Shown here piece by piece: positions 20,831 through 30,486 of a stretch of DNA of 64,000 bases. The DNA comes from Mangifera indica. Taxonomy: Eukaryota; Streptophyta; Magnoliopsida; Sapindales; Anacardiaceae. The notes under the pieces are model-generated. The model saw nothing but the letters and a program-made list of their open reading frames with translations, was not told the DNA's origin and did not search any database. The stretch is taken from positions 15,957,622 through 16,021,621 of the forward strand of contig NC_058147.1 in assembly GCF_011075055.1 (NCBI RefSeq). Direction: 5' to 3'. Position 1 is the first letter of the stretch, and each line of letters opens with the position of its first letter. Made by a program: the position numbers and the translations under genes.

Positions 20831-21403
20831 GTGGATATGCCAAGAAAGGAGAAAAAACAGCCTATGCTAGGCGCAGCAGTCAAAGTTACATGGAAGAGAC
20901 AATGCACAGCAGACTATCCAATGCCGAAAGAGGAAAGATCAGTTTTGGAAGAAAAGAAGACAGCTGCAGACTTCCAAAAAAAGGAAAGACCAAAGAAAGA
21001 GTAAAATCTTTGAATATTTGAATTTTTTGGAGGGGTTTAGACACACCGAGGAAGGAAGGAGAGGAGGAACTAAGGTCACCGGAGCAATGCAACCTGAAAA
21101 TGCGAGGAAAAATAAAAACACAACATCATAGTAATAGGGGAAGAGGGAAGAGAATGGAAGAAAACACAGCTTGCATTACTAAAAGAACTAAAGCTAGAAA
21201 CAAGAGGATGTCCGAATAGAGAAAAAAACAGGAGAGAGGAGCTGCACAGAGGGAGGAGCCGGCGACCAAGAGGGTCTCCGGCCAAGGGTTGGTGCCGGAG
21301 TGGTCACCAACCTAAGGAAAGGTTGACAATGGGGTGGAGTTGTTGAAGGAAAAGGGTAAGGATTATAGAGACAAGGGAGAGCATTTTCTCACTCTAAAGA
21401 CTT
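20831..21403 (-). other. LINE-A 5' untranslated region
   Basis: No coding frame. The sequence is nearly identical to 42541-43100, including a CCGGCGACC / GGTCTCCGGCC segment near 21258-21290 on the plus strand. The copy stops at about CACTCTAAAGACTT, whereas LINE-C has another 30 bp, so LINE-A is slightly shorter at its 5' end. Confidence 0.7.
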
Positions 21404-22317
21404 CTAGACTCCTCTCCCTTAGGTTTAGAGTATTTAGTTTTTGGCTTAAAAGGTGGTCTATCATCTCTTTTTGACACACTCGATTTCCCAATACTAGAAT
21501 AGGAAACTATATCCCTTTTACCCTTATGTTGTAATTGTCTATCTACCTTCATCGCCATATGTACCCAATCCTCTAGCTCTACATAATGTTGGAGCTCTAC
21601 AACATTTGCTATTTCCCTATTCAACCCATTTAAAAACCTAGCCATAGTGGTTTCCCTATCTTCCTCTATATTAGCCCTAATCATGGCTATCTCCATCTCT
21701 TTGTGATAGTCCTCCACACTCTTGGTCCCTTGCCTAAGCCCCTATAACTTCTAAAGTAAATCCCTATGGTAGTGACTAGGAACAAAACGCTGCCTTATTA
21801 CACTCTTCATATCTTCCCAAGTATTTATGGGTCTACCCAAACTCCTACGTCTACTTTTCAACAACTGGTCCCACTAAATGCTAGCATAATCAGTGAATTC
21901 TACAATAGCCAACTTCACCTTTTTCTCCTTAGAATACCTATGTATATCAAAAACTTGATCTACTTTTCGCTCCCAATCTAAGTAGGCTTCCGGATCGTTT
22001 CTACCCTGAAAAGGTGGAATTTTCATCTTAATGTTACTAAGGTTACTATCACTCTGCCTACTCTCTCTATACATACTATTTCTATGACTTCGATGTCCTC
22101 TTTTACTCCTTATATTATTCAGCCTATCACTTATTCCATCATCCTCACTGTCGGTAACTATCCTATCCTCATCCCTCACTACTGGTGTTTTTCTTCTACC
22201 CTTAGTTGTACTACTTTCCCCTCTATCACTCTGTTATTGCTCTAATTTATCCAATCTATCGTTAACACTTCCTATTACATTAAAAAGTCGCTCAAACTGT
22301 TGTTGGAACCCTTGCAT
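21404..22317 (-). pseudogene. G1 gag, N-terminal part
   Basis: Starting at the ATG at 22315-22317, this encodes a gag capsid region typical of plant Ty3/gypsy elements: NIKMKIPPFQGRNDPEAYLD, VKLAIVEFTDYAS followed by the WWDQL-type box, FLNGLNREIANVVELQHY and a basic tail (KPKTKYSKPKG) leading to the zinc knuckle on the other side of LINE-A. Stop codons sit near 22236 (Gln position), 21875 (first Trp of the WW box) and twice near 21750 (Gln positions). All fit C-to-T or G-to-A changes. The pieces at 22317, 22179 and 21717 are in one frame. Confidence 0.87.
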
Positions 22318-23496
22318 TGTAAAAGCCTCGGTTTTACCCCGAATCTTCTACCATGTTATAATTTTAGAAAACAAAATGTGTTTGTGAACAATAATCCTCA
22401 CAAGCTCCGTCACGTGTTTACACTAGCGCTTGTGTTTTCACTCTAATGTTCTCACCACTCTCTAATCTGAAACTCTTTTTTTTTTTAAGAGCAAATCAAA
22501 ACGGTACTTGTGACAAACGACCACCAGTCAACCTAGGTTACGTTACGATTACTGACTACTAAAATAAAGATACTAAGATTCAAGAAGAAAGAAAATTTCT
22601 AGAATCGAAAAAAAAAATGAACACAATTACAAGAATGAATAGTCAAAAGAAAGAAATTCAAAAGAGATAACAAGAATAAAGGAAATCAAATTCAAAGGAG
22701 GTAAGTGTGCTAACTTTCTCCTTAATCTCTCTTTATTTTTTTTTAACATTTTTTTGCTTTTTTTTTCTTTTTTTTCTACTGCTTTTTTTTTTCTTCTTTT
22801 TTAAACTGTTTTTTAAGCTACTTGGCCGAAAATAGGAAAGAAATAACTTCTTTAGATCACACAAAATCCCCTCCTAAAAATTCAAAACAATTAAGGGAAT
22901 AACCAAGGTTTAATCCCCTGACTTAGGAATACTAACATTTTCAAGGAAAATTTTAATTTTTTAGGAACAAATTAAGAACTCAATCTCCCAACTTAGGTAA
23001 TTACAATGCTTCTCCTAAAGATTAAAGGAAACAAGGCAATTTAAATCAAGGCAATCAAACAATAATTTCCACCAAGAACTACCCTTGCACTTTTGGCGAC
23101 AACAAAATCTTTCCCAAAAGGTCAAGAATCCCACACAAAGCTGATCCCTAATTCACTCCCCAAAGGTTTGTTTGAATCTAGATAAAATATTACGTCACCC
23201 TCAATTTAAATTACATTCAGTCTTCAATATATATATTCGTTTTTTTTTTTTTTTGGATCAATCAAGAAGACAATTAGATACCCACACAACCTAGAATTCG
23301 ACTATTCCATGGTTAATCACGAATTCAAGAATTTGACGGAAACAAGGACACCAAAACACAATAAAAAAATGAAAACGAAATCACCAAGAGAACGAAATCA
23401 AAACACACTAAAAAATTCCTACAATGCATGACTAATGAAAAAGAGAATTCCTAATCGAAAACACAAAAAAAGATAGATACAGAACCTGATTCGACT
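22318..23496 (-). other. G1 leader between primer site and gag
   Basis: About 1.2 kb of AT-rich DNA without a supported frame. On the plus strand it carries long T-rich runs (about 22733-22805) and A-rich stretches near 22600 and 23240. Its position between primer site and gag makes it the 5' leader, expected to hold the packaging signal. Confidence 0.65.
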
Positions 23497-23498
23497 CG

Positions 23499-23510
23499 GT
23501 TCTGATACCA
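23499..23510 (-). other. G1 primer binding site
   Basis: The minus strand reads TGGTATCAGAAC, one change from the initiator-Met tRNA primer sequence TGGTATCAGAGC. It lies two bases from the LTR end at 23513. Confidence 0.8.
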
Positions 23511-23512
23511 AC

Positions 23513-24136
23513 TGATGCGAACCTTGACGATTTGACGCAAGACCCAACACTCAAGAAGATATTTTCCCAGGATTGAATTGGTTTCGTCACGTAATTAAAC
23601 CTTGACCCGAATCGATATGGAATCGAACGAACCTTGGTATTATGAATGGTGAATGCCACAAGACAAGCTTGATAAGTTCAAGATTGTAAACTCAACAGTA
23701 AGCAATCTATTTGTGCAAGTCGGCCAACCAAAAAAAAACCTCTATTCATCATGAAATGTTTTGTTTTTATAGTACAATGCCAACTTAACCCTAAACTACC
23801 CATGACCTAATGGACTTCCAAACTTCCCAAAGCCCATTACCTAAGTAACTACCCAAAGCACTAATTAAATTAAAAGAAAATATGTCACTTGGGCTCAATA
23901 AAGTCTAGCCCGATCACAAACAAGATCAAAATCATAAAACTGAAAATCCTAAATTTGGGCAAACAAAAAACTATGAAATACAGACTGAAACGATGTTATT
24001 TGGGCCTCTAAATTGGGTGCAACTTTCAAAGCTAGTTTTCATTATAGAGCTCAAAACGAGCTTCACATTGATATATTATAGGCCTTGTAACTCCTCACAG
24101 ATCAAAAGTTATGGTCGTTCAAAGTCTGTTCACACA
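23513..24136 (-). repeat. G1 5' LTR, outer end approximate
   Basis: The inner end is fixed by the primer site: the plus strand starts TGATGCGAACC at 23513. The outer end is set at CACACA (24131-24136) because the minus strand then reads TGTGTGAACAG, and the coding tail of another gypsy copy stops immediately upstream. An alternative outer end is near 24100. The partner LTR is outside the window, so no LTR-to-LTR comparison is possible. Confidence 0.6.
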
Positions 24137-24350
24137 TAAGCTTGGGCCTGAATCAAGTTGACCTCTCTGTTGGCTCCTTCAAGCATCCAATCATCCTTGA
24201 GTGAGCTGATCTTACTCTCTAAGCCCTCCACGAGTCTAACTAAGGCTTGTTGCATCTTCTTAGCTCTGTTTCTCGTAATTGGCCCAACCGAAATATGTAG
24301 CAGATCTCTTTGATGGCTTGATGTGCCTACGATGCCTCCATCATGCTCCA
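24130..24350 (-). pseudogene. Gypsy polyprotein C-terminal tail fragment
   Basis: The minus strand encodes a short tail with VGPITRNRAKKMQQAL followed by an acidic, helical end and a stop at 24130. GP(I/M)TR-(S/A/N)-R-AK tails sit at the very C-terminus of gag-pol in many plant gypsy elements, just before the 3' LTR. Here the tail abuts the LTR assigned to G1, on the side away from G1 gag. Upstream it joins a LINE fragment at about 24347-24350. Confidence 0.65.
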
Positions 24351-24560
24351 AATAGCCTTGCTCACAACACATCCAAAAAAGAGATTATTCAAATCTTCTC
24401 TTTTCCGATTGCAAAGGAAACAAGTGTTGAAGGGGCTTAAGTTGAACTTATGAAGTTTGTCCCTAATCATAAGCTTGTCCTTAATAGCTAGGCAAGCAAT
24501 AAAAGAATGCCAAGGGATACGCTTTTTGAACCACACCAAATCATGTTGAATAACTTTATT
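24347..24560 (-). pseudogene. LINE ORF2 zinc-binding domain fragment
   Basis: About 70 codons match the C-terminal module of the LINE ORF2s in this window: LVWFKKRIPWHSFIACLAIK, then KLMIRDKLHKF, CFLCNRKREDLNNLFFGC. The CxxC...H...C ligands are partly kept (one His is replaced by Asn in NNLFF). It is closer to the LINE-D module at 53239-53505 (KVI.NDLVWFKK context) than to LINE-A, B or C. It is a truncated remnant between the gypsy tail and a copia remnant. Confidence 0.75.
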
Positions 24561-24809
24561 TTTTTAACCCCAAATTTGTACTCATTATTTATACATGTAG
24601 TACTCTTAAACTATAATGTATAGAAATAGATTGCAACATAACAAAAAATTTATTTTTCATATATATTTAGTGAATGATTTATATCCATTATATAGGTATA
24701 AGACTCTTAAAATACAATCACTATAATTAATTACAATCAATAATTTTACTAATAAGTCAAACTATAATAGGAAGAATCGCATGGGAATATTTACAAAAAT
24801 CCAACACAA
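24561..24809 (-). repeat. Probable copia 3' LTR remnant
   Basis: AT-rich DNA downstream (minus strand) of the copia coding tail. A minus-strand TGTTGGATTTTTG starts at 24806, right after the coding end, as expected for a copia LTR. The far end merges into the LINE fragment and cannot be fixed, and no second LTR is available to compare. Confidence 0.4.
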
Positions 24810-25051
24810 TTTTCAAAACTTCCTTTCAAATTAGTGCATAGATGTCACTCATGAACAACTTATTTAAAAAACTTTAGAATAATCAGTTTAAGATTGTTTT
24901 GGTAAAAATTTCAACATATTAGTCATTTAATCAAATCTTAGGTAGCTCTAAAATTTTCCAATCAAGTTTCTCCGTAATGAAGAATTTGTCCATCATTAAG
25001 TGTTTAGTGTGATCATATTGTAATGGATTATTTGTAATGCCATATGCAATT
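24810..25051 (-). pseudogene. Copia pol C-terminus, downstream piece
   Basis: The minus strand reads as the end of a Ty1/copia RNase H with many substitutions: an NPLQYDHTKH block, DKFFITEKLD, and further down KLFMSDIYA. In intact copia elements these are the NPVQHDRTKH, RHFIKEKL and LGMxDIYAP blocks. The upstream part is at 27309-27700; the solo LTR 25052-27308 separates them, with CAATT at 25047-25051 as the left target copy. Confidence 0.75.
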
Positions 25052-27308
25052 TGTAACACCCAGATTCAGGTATGCCAGTAAACTCTACTTCCAAAATTAC
25101 CCTTAGAGTTGATTTTATAACTTGTTGTTTATAGAAATTGTAAAAGAATTCTTTAAAATTACTAAATAAGCAATAATTTTCAAAGGGAGTAAAATGGTCG
25201 TTTTAAAAGGATTTAAGGGACAAAGTGGGATTGTAAATTGAATGGCACACTTGAAATTATATGATGGTGCTAAGGGTTTTTGGTAATTGGATAAGGATAA
25301 AATAGTCATTTTTTGGAGAAGGCTAGGGGTAAATTAGTCCAAAATGCTTATAAAACAACAAAACTATTCATTTTCTTCTTCCTTGGCCAAGAATTCTCCA
25401 TAATTTCACTAAATTTTTTCTTCAAACAAAAATTCACCAACAAACCTAGCTAAACCACCTAATTTCCAGAGCCTCCAGTTATAAAAAGTATAGATCTATT
25501 AATTCTGGTAAGTTTTAAGGTAAAAAGTTTAATTTTTAAGAGATGTCAAGTTTAGAGTTTTGATGGATGATTATGTTTTTGGTTGATTAAGGTTGCTAGG
25601 AAGAAGAAAAGAAGGAGGATAGGCTTAAATCACCTAATTAGCAAGGAAAATGTAAAAATTTCATACTTTAGATACTTGAAATAATTTGAGTTAGGTTATT
25701 TAAATAACCGTTACTTGTATAAGTGTGTAGAGTATTAGAATTAAGGTGATTTATGCTTAAAAGAATAAAGAAATTCATTAGGATTTATGATGTAATTTTT
25801 GGCCATAAGAGTATTTTAGACATTTCATATTCCTAGGGTTAGCTTAGTGGATTTTGTGTGTTGAATATGTGAGAAATGATGAATTGATAAAAGAATTTGC
25901 ACTAAGGGTAAGCATGTAATTTTTGACCATAAGGGTAAAAGTGTCATTGTATGTGATGTAGGTTATTTTTTGCTTAATTATGTGCATGATATGTGGAATA
26001 ACCTTTATATTAAGCCTATATTGTATATTTTGAAATTAATCTGATACATGAGATATATATAAATGCATGAGAAAATAATATGATATTTGATAAGGAGTGA
26101 AAAGAATAAGGAAAAACAATGAATGGGTATATTTCATATTATGGTTATACATGTATACATGAGGAATCATAGCATATGCATGTTTTTAGAAAAATAAAGA
26201 AAGAGGAAAAACACTTTCTAAGTTATGCATGTTTTTAGAAAATGGAAACAAGTATTTTTTGGTTTTATAATGACTCATATGACACAGAAAAACAGGAAAC
26301 ATGCTTAAAATCCTTACACTTGAGTTATACTGTGTGGATAGCAAAGAAAGATATTGGTTGTACTATGTGGAAACAAAGAAAGATATCAGTTGTACTATGT
26401 GGACAACAAAGAAAAATAGTGAAATACGCGTGTAAGAGAGGAATGTACCTCGTATAGTGACTACGTGTACTGTCATATGTAGTTTAGACCAGTCAATAAA
26501 AATATTTGATAAACAAAAAAAAGAATTAGCAAATGTTTTATGAAAGTCATTTGCATTAGAATCATGCATGCAAACCTATGTGGCTGACAAAAAGTTGAGA
26601 AAGATGTACGATCAGAGAAGATTTAAGATAAGAGAAGAAGAATCTGAAAATAAAAGTCATGGCACTCATACAAGCATACATCATAACGTGTGAATCATGT
26701 TTGGATAGCGATAAAGAGAGATATGATATATGGCTAATGCATGTTACATGTAAATTACCTTGTATGTGACTAGCCTTGACACGCTGAGTATGAAAGAAAT
26801 TAGTACTGGTATGAACTACTTTGAGTATTTAGTATGATTTTCTTACTAAGCCATGGTCACTCACTCTGTTTAATTTAATATTTTTACAAGTAAAGGGTTG
26901 CAACAGAGGTTCTCGGAGAGCATTAGTGAGACATGAGACTGAGGGAGGAAGACACCATATTTTTGGTTATTTATATGTTTTGGATGTATATGTGAATATA
27001 TGCATATATATATATATATATACTTGATATAGATATTGGTGAATATGTATATATTTTGTTTCCTATATGTATATATGTGGTTGTTATGTTGATGTGCATG
27101 TACATCTATATAGTGGTTAGTATATCCTCATGAGAATATATATATATATATTGTATTGATTGTTGAAATTGGTTACAAGATTCCTATGGGTGGCAATTTT
27201 TTGATTAGGAGTGTTACAGGGCATAATAAAAAAAAATCTCCAAGCTCGCTAAAATAGGGAAATTTTTGCCTTTTTCTGTAACACACCTATTGGTTCAGAA
27301 AGTTTACA
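25052..27308 (+). repeat. Solo LTR of a Tekay-type gypsy element
   Basis: 2257 bp starting TGTAACACCC and ending AAAGTTTACA, flanked by CAATT on both sides (25047-25051, 27309-27313) and with no internal region. It interrupts the copia C-terminus. The sequence aligns with the G4 3' LTR (57603-60972, opposite strand) over its whole length apart from the M1 insertion there. A GTGTTACA at 27211-27218 looks like an end but is not one. A TTATAAAA box lies at about 25348-25356, followed by shared CTTCTTCCTTGGCCAAG-like sequence. Confidence 0.88.
26324..26420 (+). repeat. Tandem repeat inside the Tekay-type LTR
   Basis: Three units of about 32-33 bp begin at 26324, 26357 and 26389 and share GTTGTACTATGTGGA and CAAAGAAAGATAT. 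The G4 LTR has the same array on the opposite strand at about 59648-59757, so it is an old feature of the family. Confidence 0.75.
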
Positions 27309-27700
27309 CAATTTATATCAAATTACAAATGAATTGGGTGTCTAGATGAGTAACCCAAGTTTTGCAAGAAGAGTTGCAACCATAATGGTTAACAAAGTCC
27401 AAGGTTCATACCTCGAAATTAAGCTCTAATGATAAATTGAGTAATAACATTTTGTTTCTTATTTCTCCATGTGACCAAATTACCATCCATAAAGGTAAAG
27501 TAACTTGAAATGGATCGTTTATCATCTATTAATTTAACCTTATCAACATCCTTTTACACCTTTATGCAATAGAAATTTGTATTCTTGGTGAACACAATTC
27601 CCTTTCTAAGAGCATACTTTAGACCCCTTAAGAATCTCATGACTGCATTCATGTAATGCTCTCAAGTTCATGCATATATTGACTTATAATATTTAGCATA
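27309..27700 (-). pseudogene. Copia RNase H, upstream piece
   Basis: Reading the minus strand from 27700 down, the frame drifts but keeps the copia pol C-terminal signatures: MHELESITCM-like (from the YI..PMxxHxxAxxRxLRYLK region), then a YFTFMDGNLVTWRNKKQNV block corresponding to the GY.xFxDGNLVTWRSKKQ box of RNase H. Stops and shifts are frequent. It continues at 25051 beyond the solo LTR. At its right end it meets the ORF1 of LINE-D. Confidence 0.75.
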
Positions 27701-27707
27701 GGGTTCT

Positions 27708-28343
27708 TATGTGGAAAAAGGCCTCCTTTTATGGCTTTTAAGAAGTACTTGGAGAGGATGTGGTCTAGTTTTGGCATGTGTAATGTTACCTTTTCAAGGC
27801 AAGGCATGTTCATTAACAAATTTAAGGCTAAGGAGTGATGAAAACAGTGGAGGACGGACCTTGGACAATAGGTGGAATGGCGTTTTGGTTGAAAAATAGG
27901 CTTTGAATCTCTCTATTGTGGTCATTGACATCAAGACAATTGTTTTATGGTTTAAATTCTTTGCAATATCTCTTGAATTATAGACTACTAAGAGGATGAG
28001 ATACACAGCGAGTAGGATTGGCCAACCACTTTTTGCTAATTTTATCATTGAAGAAGGTCTCTAACTTGAATATGCTAGAATCTGCATGTAGTTAACATTG
28101 GATTCCCCATGCCTTGATTCTATTGATTTGCTTGAATTGAATGGACAGAAATTGGGAATACACTTAGAATATTCTTGCAAGCCATTCAACTGTACCAAAT
28201 GCAATTGTTTCGATCATGGCACAGAGGACTGTGTTCTGATTCTAAGGGAAAAGAAGGTGAATAGTATAGTGGATAAATTTAGAAAATAAAATGGAAGGAA
28301 AGAAGGGAAGTCTTCAAAGTCAGCAAGTAATCAAGGTGAATTT
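27708..28343 (+). pseudogene. LINE-D ORF1, N-terminal and central part
   Basis: Aligns in several frames with LINE-A, B and C ORF1. CGKRPPFMAFKKYLERMW near 27710 matches the DUF4283-like start. RIGQPLFANFIIEEG and LEYARIC-like residues follow, then a CCHC knuckle CTKCNCFDHGTEDC at about 28195-28236. Stops interrupt it repeatedly. The R1b element inserts after the knuckle, with TTT at 28341-28343 as the left target copy. Confidence 0.82.
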
Positions 28344-29728
28344 GTTGACTTATGGAGTCATTATGCTCTTATTTTGATGATAACAAATTAATATGTTACT
28401 AATCATATTGACAAATGATTTTACTTGGGTGAAAGCTTAGATTGCAAGAATTTACCTAATGCACTTAAATGAGTATCAAGATGGAAATTTTTGAAGATTT
28501 GAAGAAAAGCTCAAGTTTAGGTAGATAGTTTTTTGTATCTTGAAGCATTAGTTTTGATTTGAAAAATTGTTTGCATGTGAAAGTTCACTCGAAAATTTGT
28601 TTTCATATCGTTCACATTTTTGGGTTAAAATGTTATTTTTGTTAAGCCAATTTTTATCAAATTTCAATAACTCATTTGAAATTATGAAGTTTTATGGGCT
28701 AAAATTTCATATCCCAAAGTTGGTTTTAAAAGAGATTTACAAAATGTGTTAAATTGTCACTTTTCAAAGTTTCAAGGGAGAAATTATAGTTTTTCAAAAC
28801 TTCATGAGGTAAAATGTAATAAAATTTGGTTGACTGAATTTGATAGTGGGTGTCAAATAATCCAAAAGCCATGTATTTTAGCTTTCAAAAATCTAGTTGA
28901 CCGAATTGAACTATGAATTTGCTAACGGCTAGTGCCATGTGAACACCACAAAAATACCACGTCACATCCGATTGATTGATTATATCTGGTCAACTGAATT
29001 TTGTATTTTCTAGAAAATTAAAATGACTAGTTTTGTGCACAATAGTGACTTTCTTCATTTTTCCTTATACAGACTTAATCAAATCCACCTAGAAATGACT
29101 TTTGTAACCAAAAACTTTCATACATTTGGAGCAAATTGTTATTGAGCTATTCACTAGCGTAACTTTTATTTTTAATCAAAACCCTTGCTTATCTATTTTC
29201 TTAATAACACTTGTATTAAGTTATATCAAATTATAACTTTCATATTCACTCTTTAAGAGAGTTTAAAACTTTATTTTCTCAAAAAAATTGTATTATAAAA
29301 GAATGAGGTTTACTCTTAGAGAGACTAGAGATTTCTAGTGAGAGAAAATGAGTTTTAACACTTGTAAAGGTTAATAGCACCATCGAAGCTATTTATACTC
29401 TAAAAAAAAGCTTAGTTAGGGTTTTGTCAACCGAATTAGTGGAATACTCCAAGGGAGATAGCTTGAAGGAGTAAATGCAAGCTAGGTTGCGCCAAACCAC
29501 TATACAACACTTATTTAATTTTCTCATCCCTCAAACTTATATATTGTGTTATATGTTATTTGATTGTGTTGATTATTTGAAATATTTCTTGACAGTATCA
29601 TAAATTGCATTAAAAATAGTCAACATTCAATAAGTTGCATAAATTGGTTTAATTCTTAAATTTGGTAAAAAGCATTTTAAATTGTTTAACTACCCTCTTC
29701 TCCCTCTTAGGTTGTTCGATCTTTCATA
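28344..29728 (+). mobile_element. R1b: second copy of the unclassified 1.4 kb element
   Basis: 1385 bp, the inverse orientation of R1a, beginning GTTGACTTATGG and ending CGATCTTTCATA, with TTT on both sides (28341-28343, 29729-29731). Shared landmarks are GAGTCATTATGCTC and TTTTGATGATAACAAA near the 5' end, the CTCCAAGGGAG / CAAGCTAGGTTGCGCC region near 29445-29500, and CCTCTTAGG near the 3' end. It is more diverged than R1a, with CG sites lost to TG/CA. No coding frame. The insertion lies within ORF1 of LINE-D. Confidence 0.75.
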
Positions 29729-29731
29729 TTT

Positions 29732-30218
29732 AAGTTAGCATAGATCAAGGATAATTCCTTCTAGAGCTGCCAAAGGAAAAAGTGTAATTGGCTCCAAAGT
29801 AGACAAACTAGAGAACAGTAATAGATTTCAGGTGTTGGAAAGTTTAAAGGAGATGGAAAATCAAAAGGATACTATGCAAACTACTTCTAAGAGAACTGAA
29901 GAGAAAAGCGATAATAGAGAGAATGAAAAGTCAGAGTCTAACTCAGGAAATTAATAAATGAATGTTTCTTGCATAGAGTTGAATAACCTATGTTTGTCCT
30001 TCTTGGGTATGGAGAAAGGAAAGGAACATATGGAAGATAATTTAGTAATGGACTCGAATTCAAATAAACTCTTCTCACCAAAAATTACTACATTTGGGCA
30101 TAACTTAAAGTTGATGAGAAGGATTTGAGAAATGGAGTGATGAAAACTCTCTCAAAGAGTTAGAGGAAAGAGTTACAAAGAGTAGAAGGCTATCACCTCC
30201 TCTAAGCTTATGTTAATT
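29732..30218 (+). pseudogene. LINE-D ORF1, C-terminal part
   Basis: After R1b the ORF1 frame resumes with a Lys/Ser/Glu-rich tail (KVDKLENSNRFQVLESLKEM, corresponding to NNRFSALTIKE in LINE-C) and further polar sequence containing DMD-like and KLFSPKITTFGH residues that parallel the MLPFGGKLRVDEM region. Two stops are adjacent near 29950. It ends close to the ORF2 start at 30219. Confidence 0.75.
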
Positions 30219-30486
30219 ATGATAGTTGCAACTTGGAATATAAGCGGTCTCAATTCCCCTTTGAAGTAAAAGGAGATAAAATTTTTTATTAGGAAAAATT
30301 ATATCTCAATTATAGGAATTCTTGAAACTAGGGTGAAAGAGAATAATGTTAGGAAAATTAAAGAAGCCATCTTTGAAGATTAGGAGGTCACTTTCAACTA
30401 TGAGAATTGTCCTAGAGGGAAAATTTAATTGAGATGGAACATGGTGTTGATAAGATTCAAGGCCTTTATGAGTTCAACACAAGGCA
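30219..30486 (+). pseudogene. LINE-D ORF2, endonuclease N-terminus
   Basis: Starts MIVATWNISGLNSPLK, matching the AP-endonuclease N-terminus of the intact LINEs, followed by IGILETRVKENNV with the catalytic Glu. Stops occur after SPLK and in the next block. The segment is cut by a solo LTR; AGGCA at 30482-30486 is the left target copy. The ATGA overlap seen in LINE-A, B and C is not preserved. Confidence 0.8.

Larger units (their letters stand above)
9596..21403 (-). mobile_element. LINE-A: L1-type LINE in G1 gag, split by LINE-B
   Basis: A non-LTR retrotransposon on the minus strand, about 5.83 kb without LINE-B (13351-19294). Its 3' end is an A tail (17 T on the plus strand, 9596-9612) behind the terminal motif GGTAAGTAATAATTTTATACC. 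The host G1 sequence CTAGACTCCT is present on both sides (9581-9590, 21404-21413) with five extra bases before the tail. It encodes ORF1 (19415-20830) and ORF2 (19418 down to 19312, then 13333 to 9810). Almost the same sequence, uninterrupted, is LINE-C at 37278-43134, which confirms the join across LINE-B. Confidence 0.92.
1..24136 (-). mobile_element. G1: outer Ty3/gypsy element, 3' part beyond the left edge
   Basis: This is the oldest layer of the left third of the window. Read on the minus strand it runs from a 5' LTR (23513-24136), a primer site, a long leader, gag, protease and a charged linker into reverse transcriptase, which leaves the window at base 1. Two insertions break it: G2 at the CCTTC target (333-337 and 8434-8438) and LINE-A at CTAGACTCCT (9581-9590 and 21404-21413). 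With one TSD copy and the inserts left out, distances between the coding pieces are multiples of three from gag through the protease and linker, so gag-pol was one frame. Several stop codons show it is dead. Confidence 0.85.

Noticed and set aside
20886..21285. Short minus-strand frames in the LINE-A 5' region
   Set aside because: Not consistently kept between LINE-A and LINE-C despite high identity, and without domain similarity.
23499..23510. tRNA-like sequence TGGTATCAGAAC
   Set aside because: Only the primer-binding complement of a tRNA 3' end; no cloverleaf around it.
26242..26569. Small frames on both strands in the solo LTR
   Set aside because: Non-coding LTR sequence; the equivalent G4 LTR does not keep the frames.
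27211..27218. GTGTTACA as the end of the Tekay-type LTR
   Set aside because: No target duplication there; homology with the G4 LTR and the CAATT duplication place the end at 27308.
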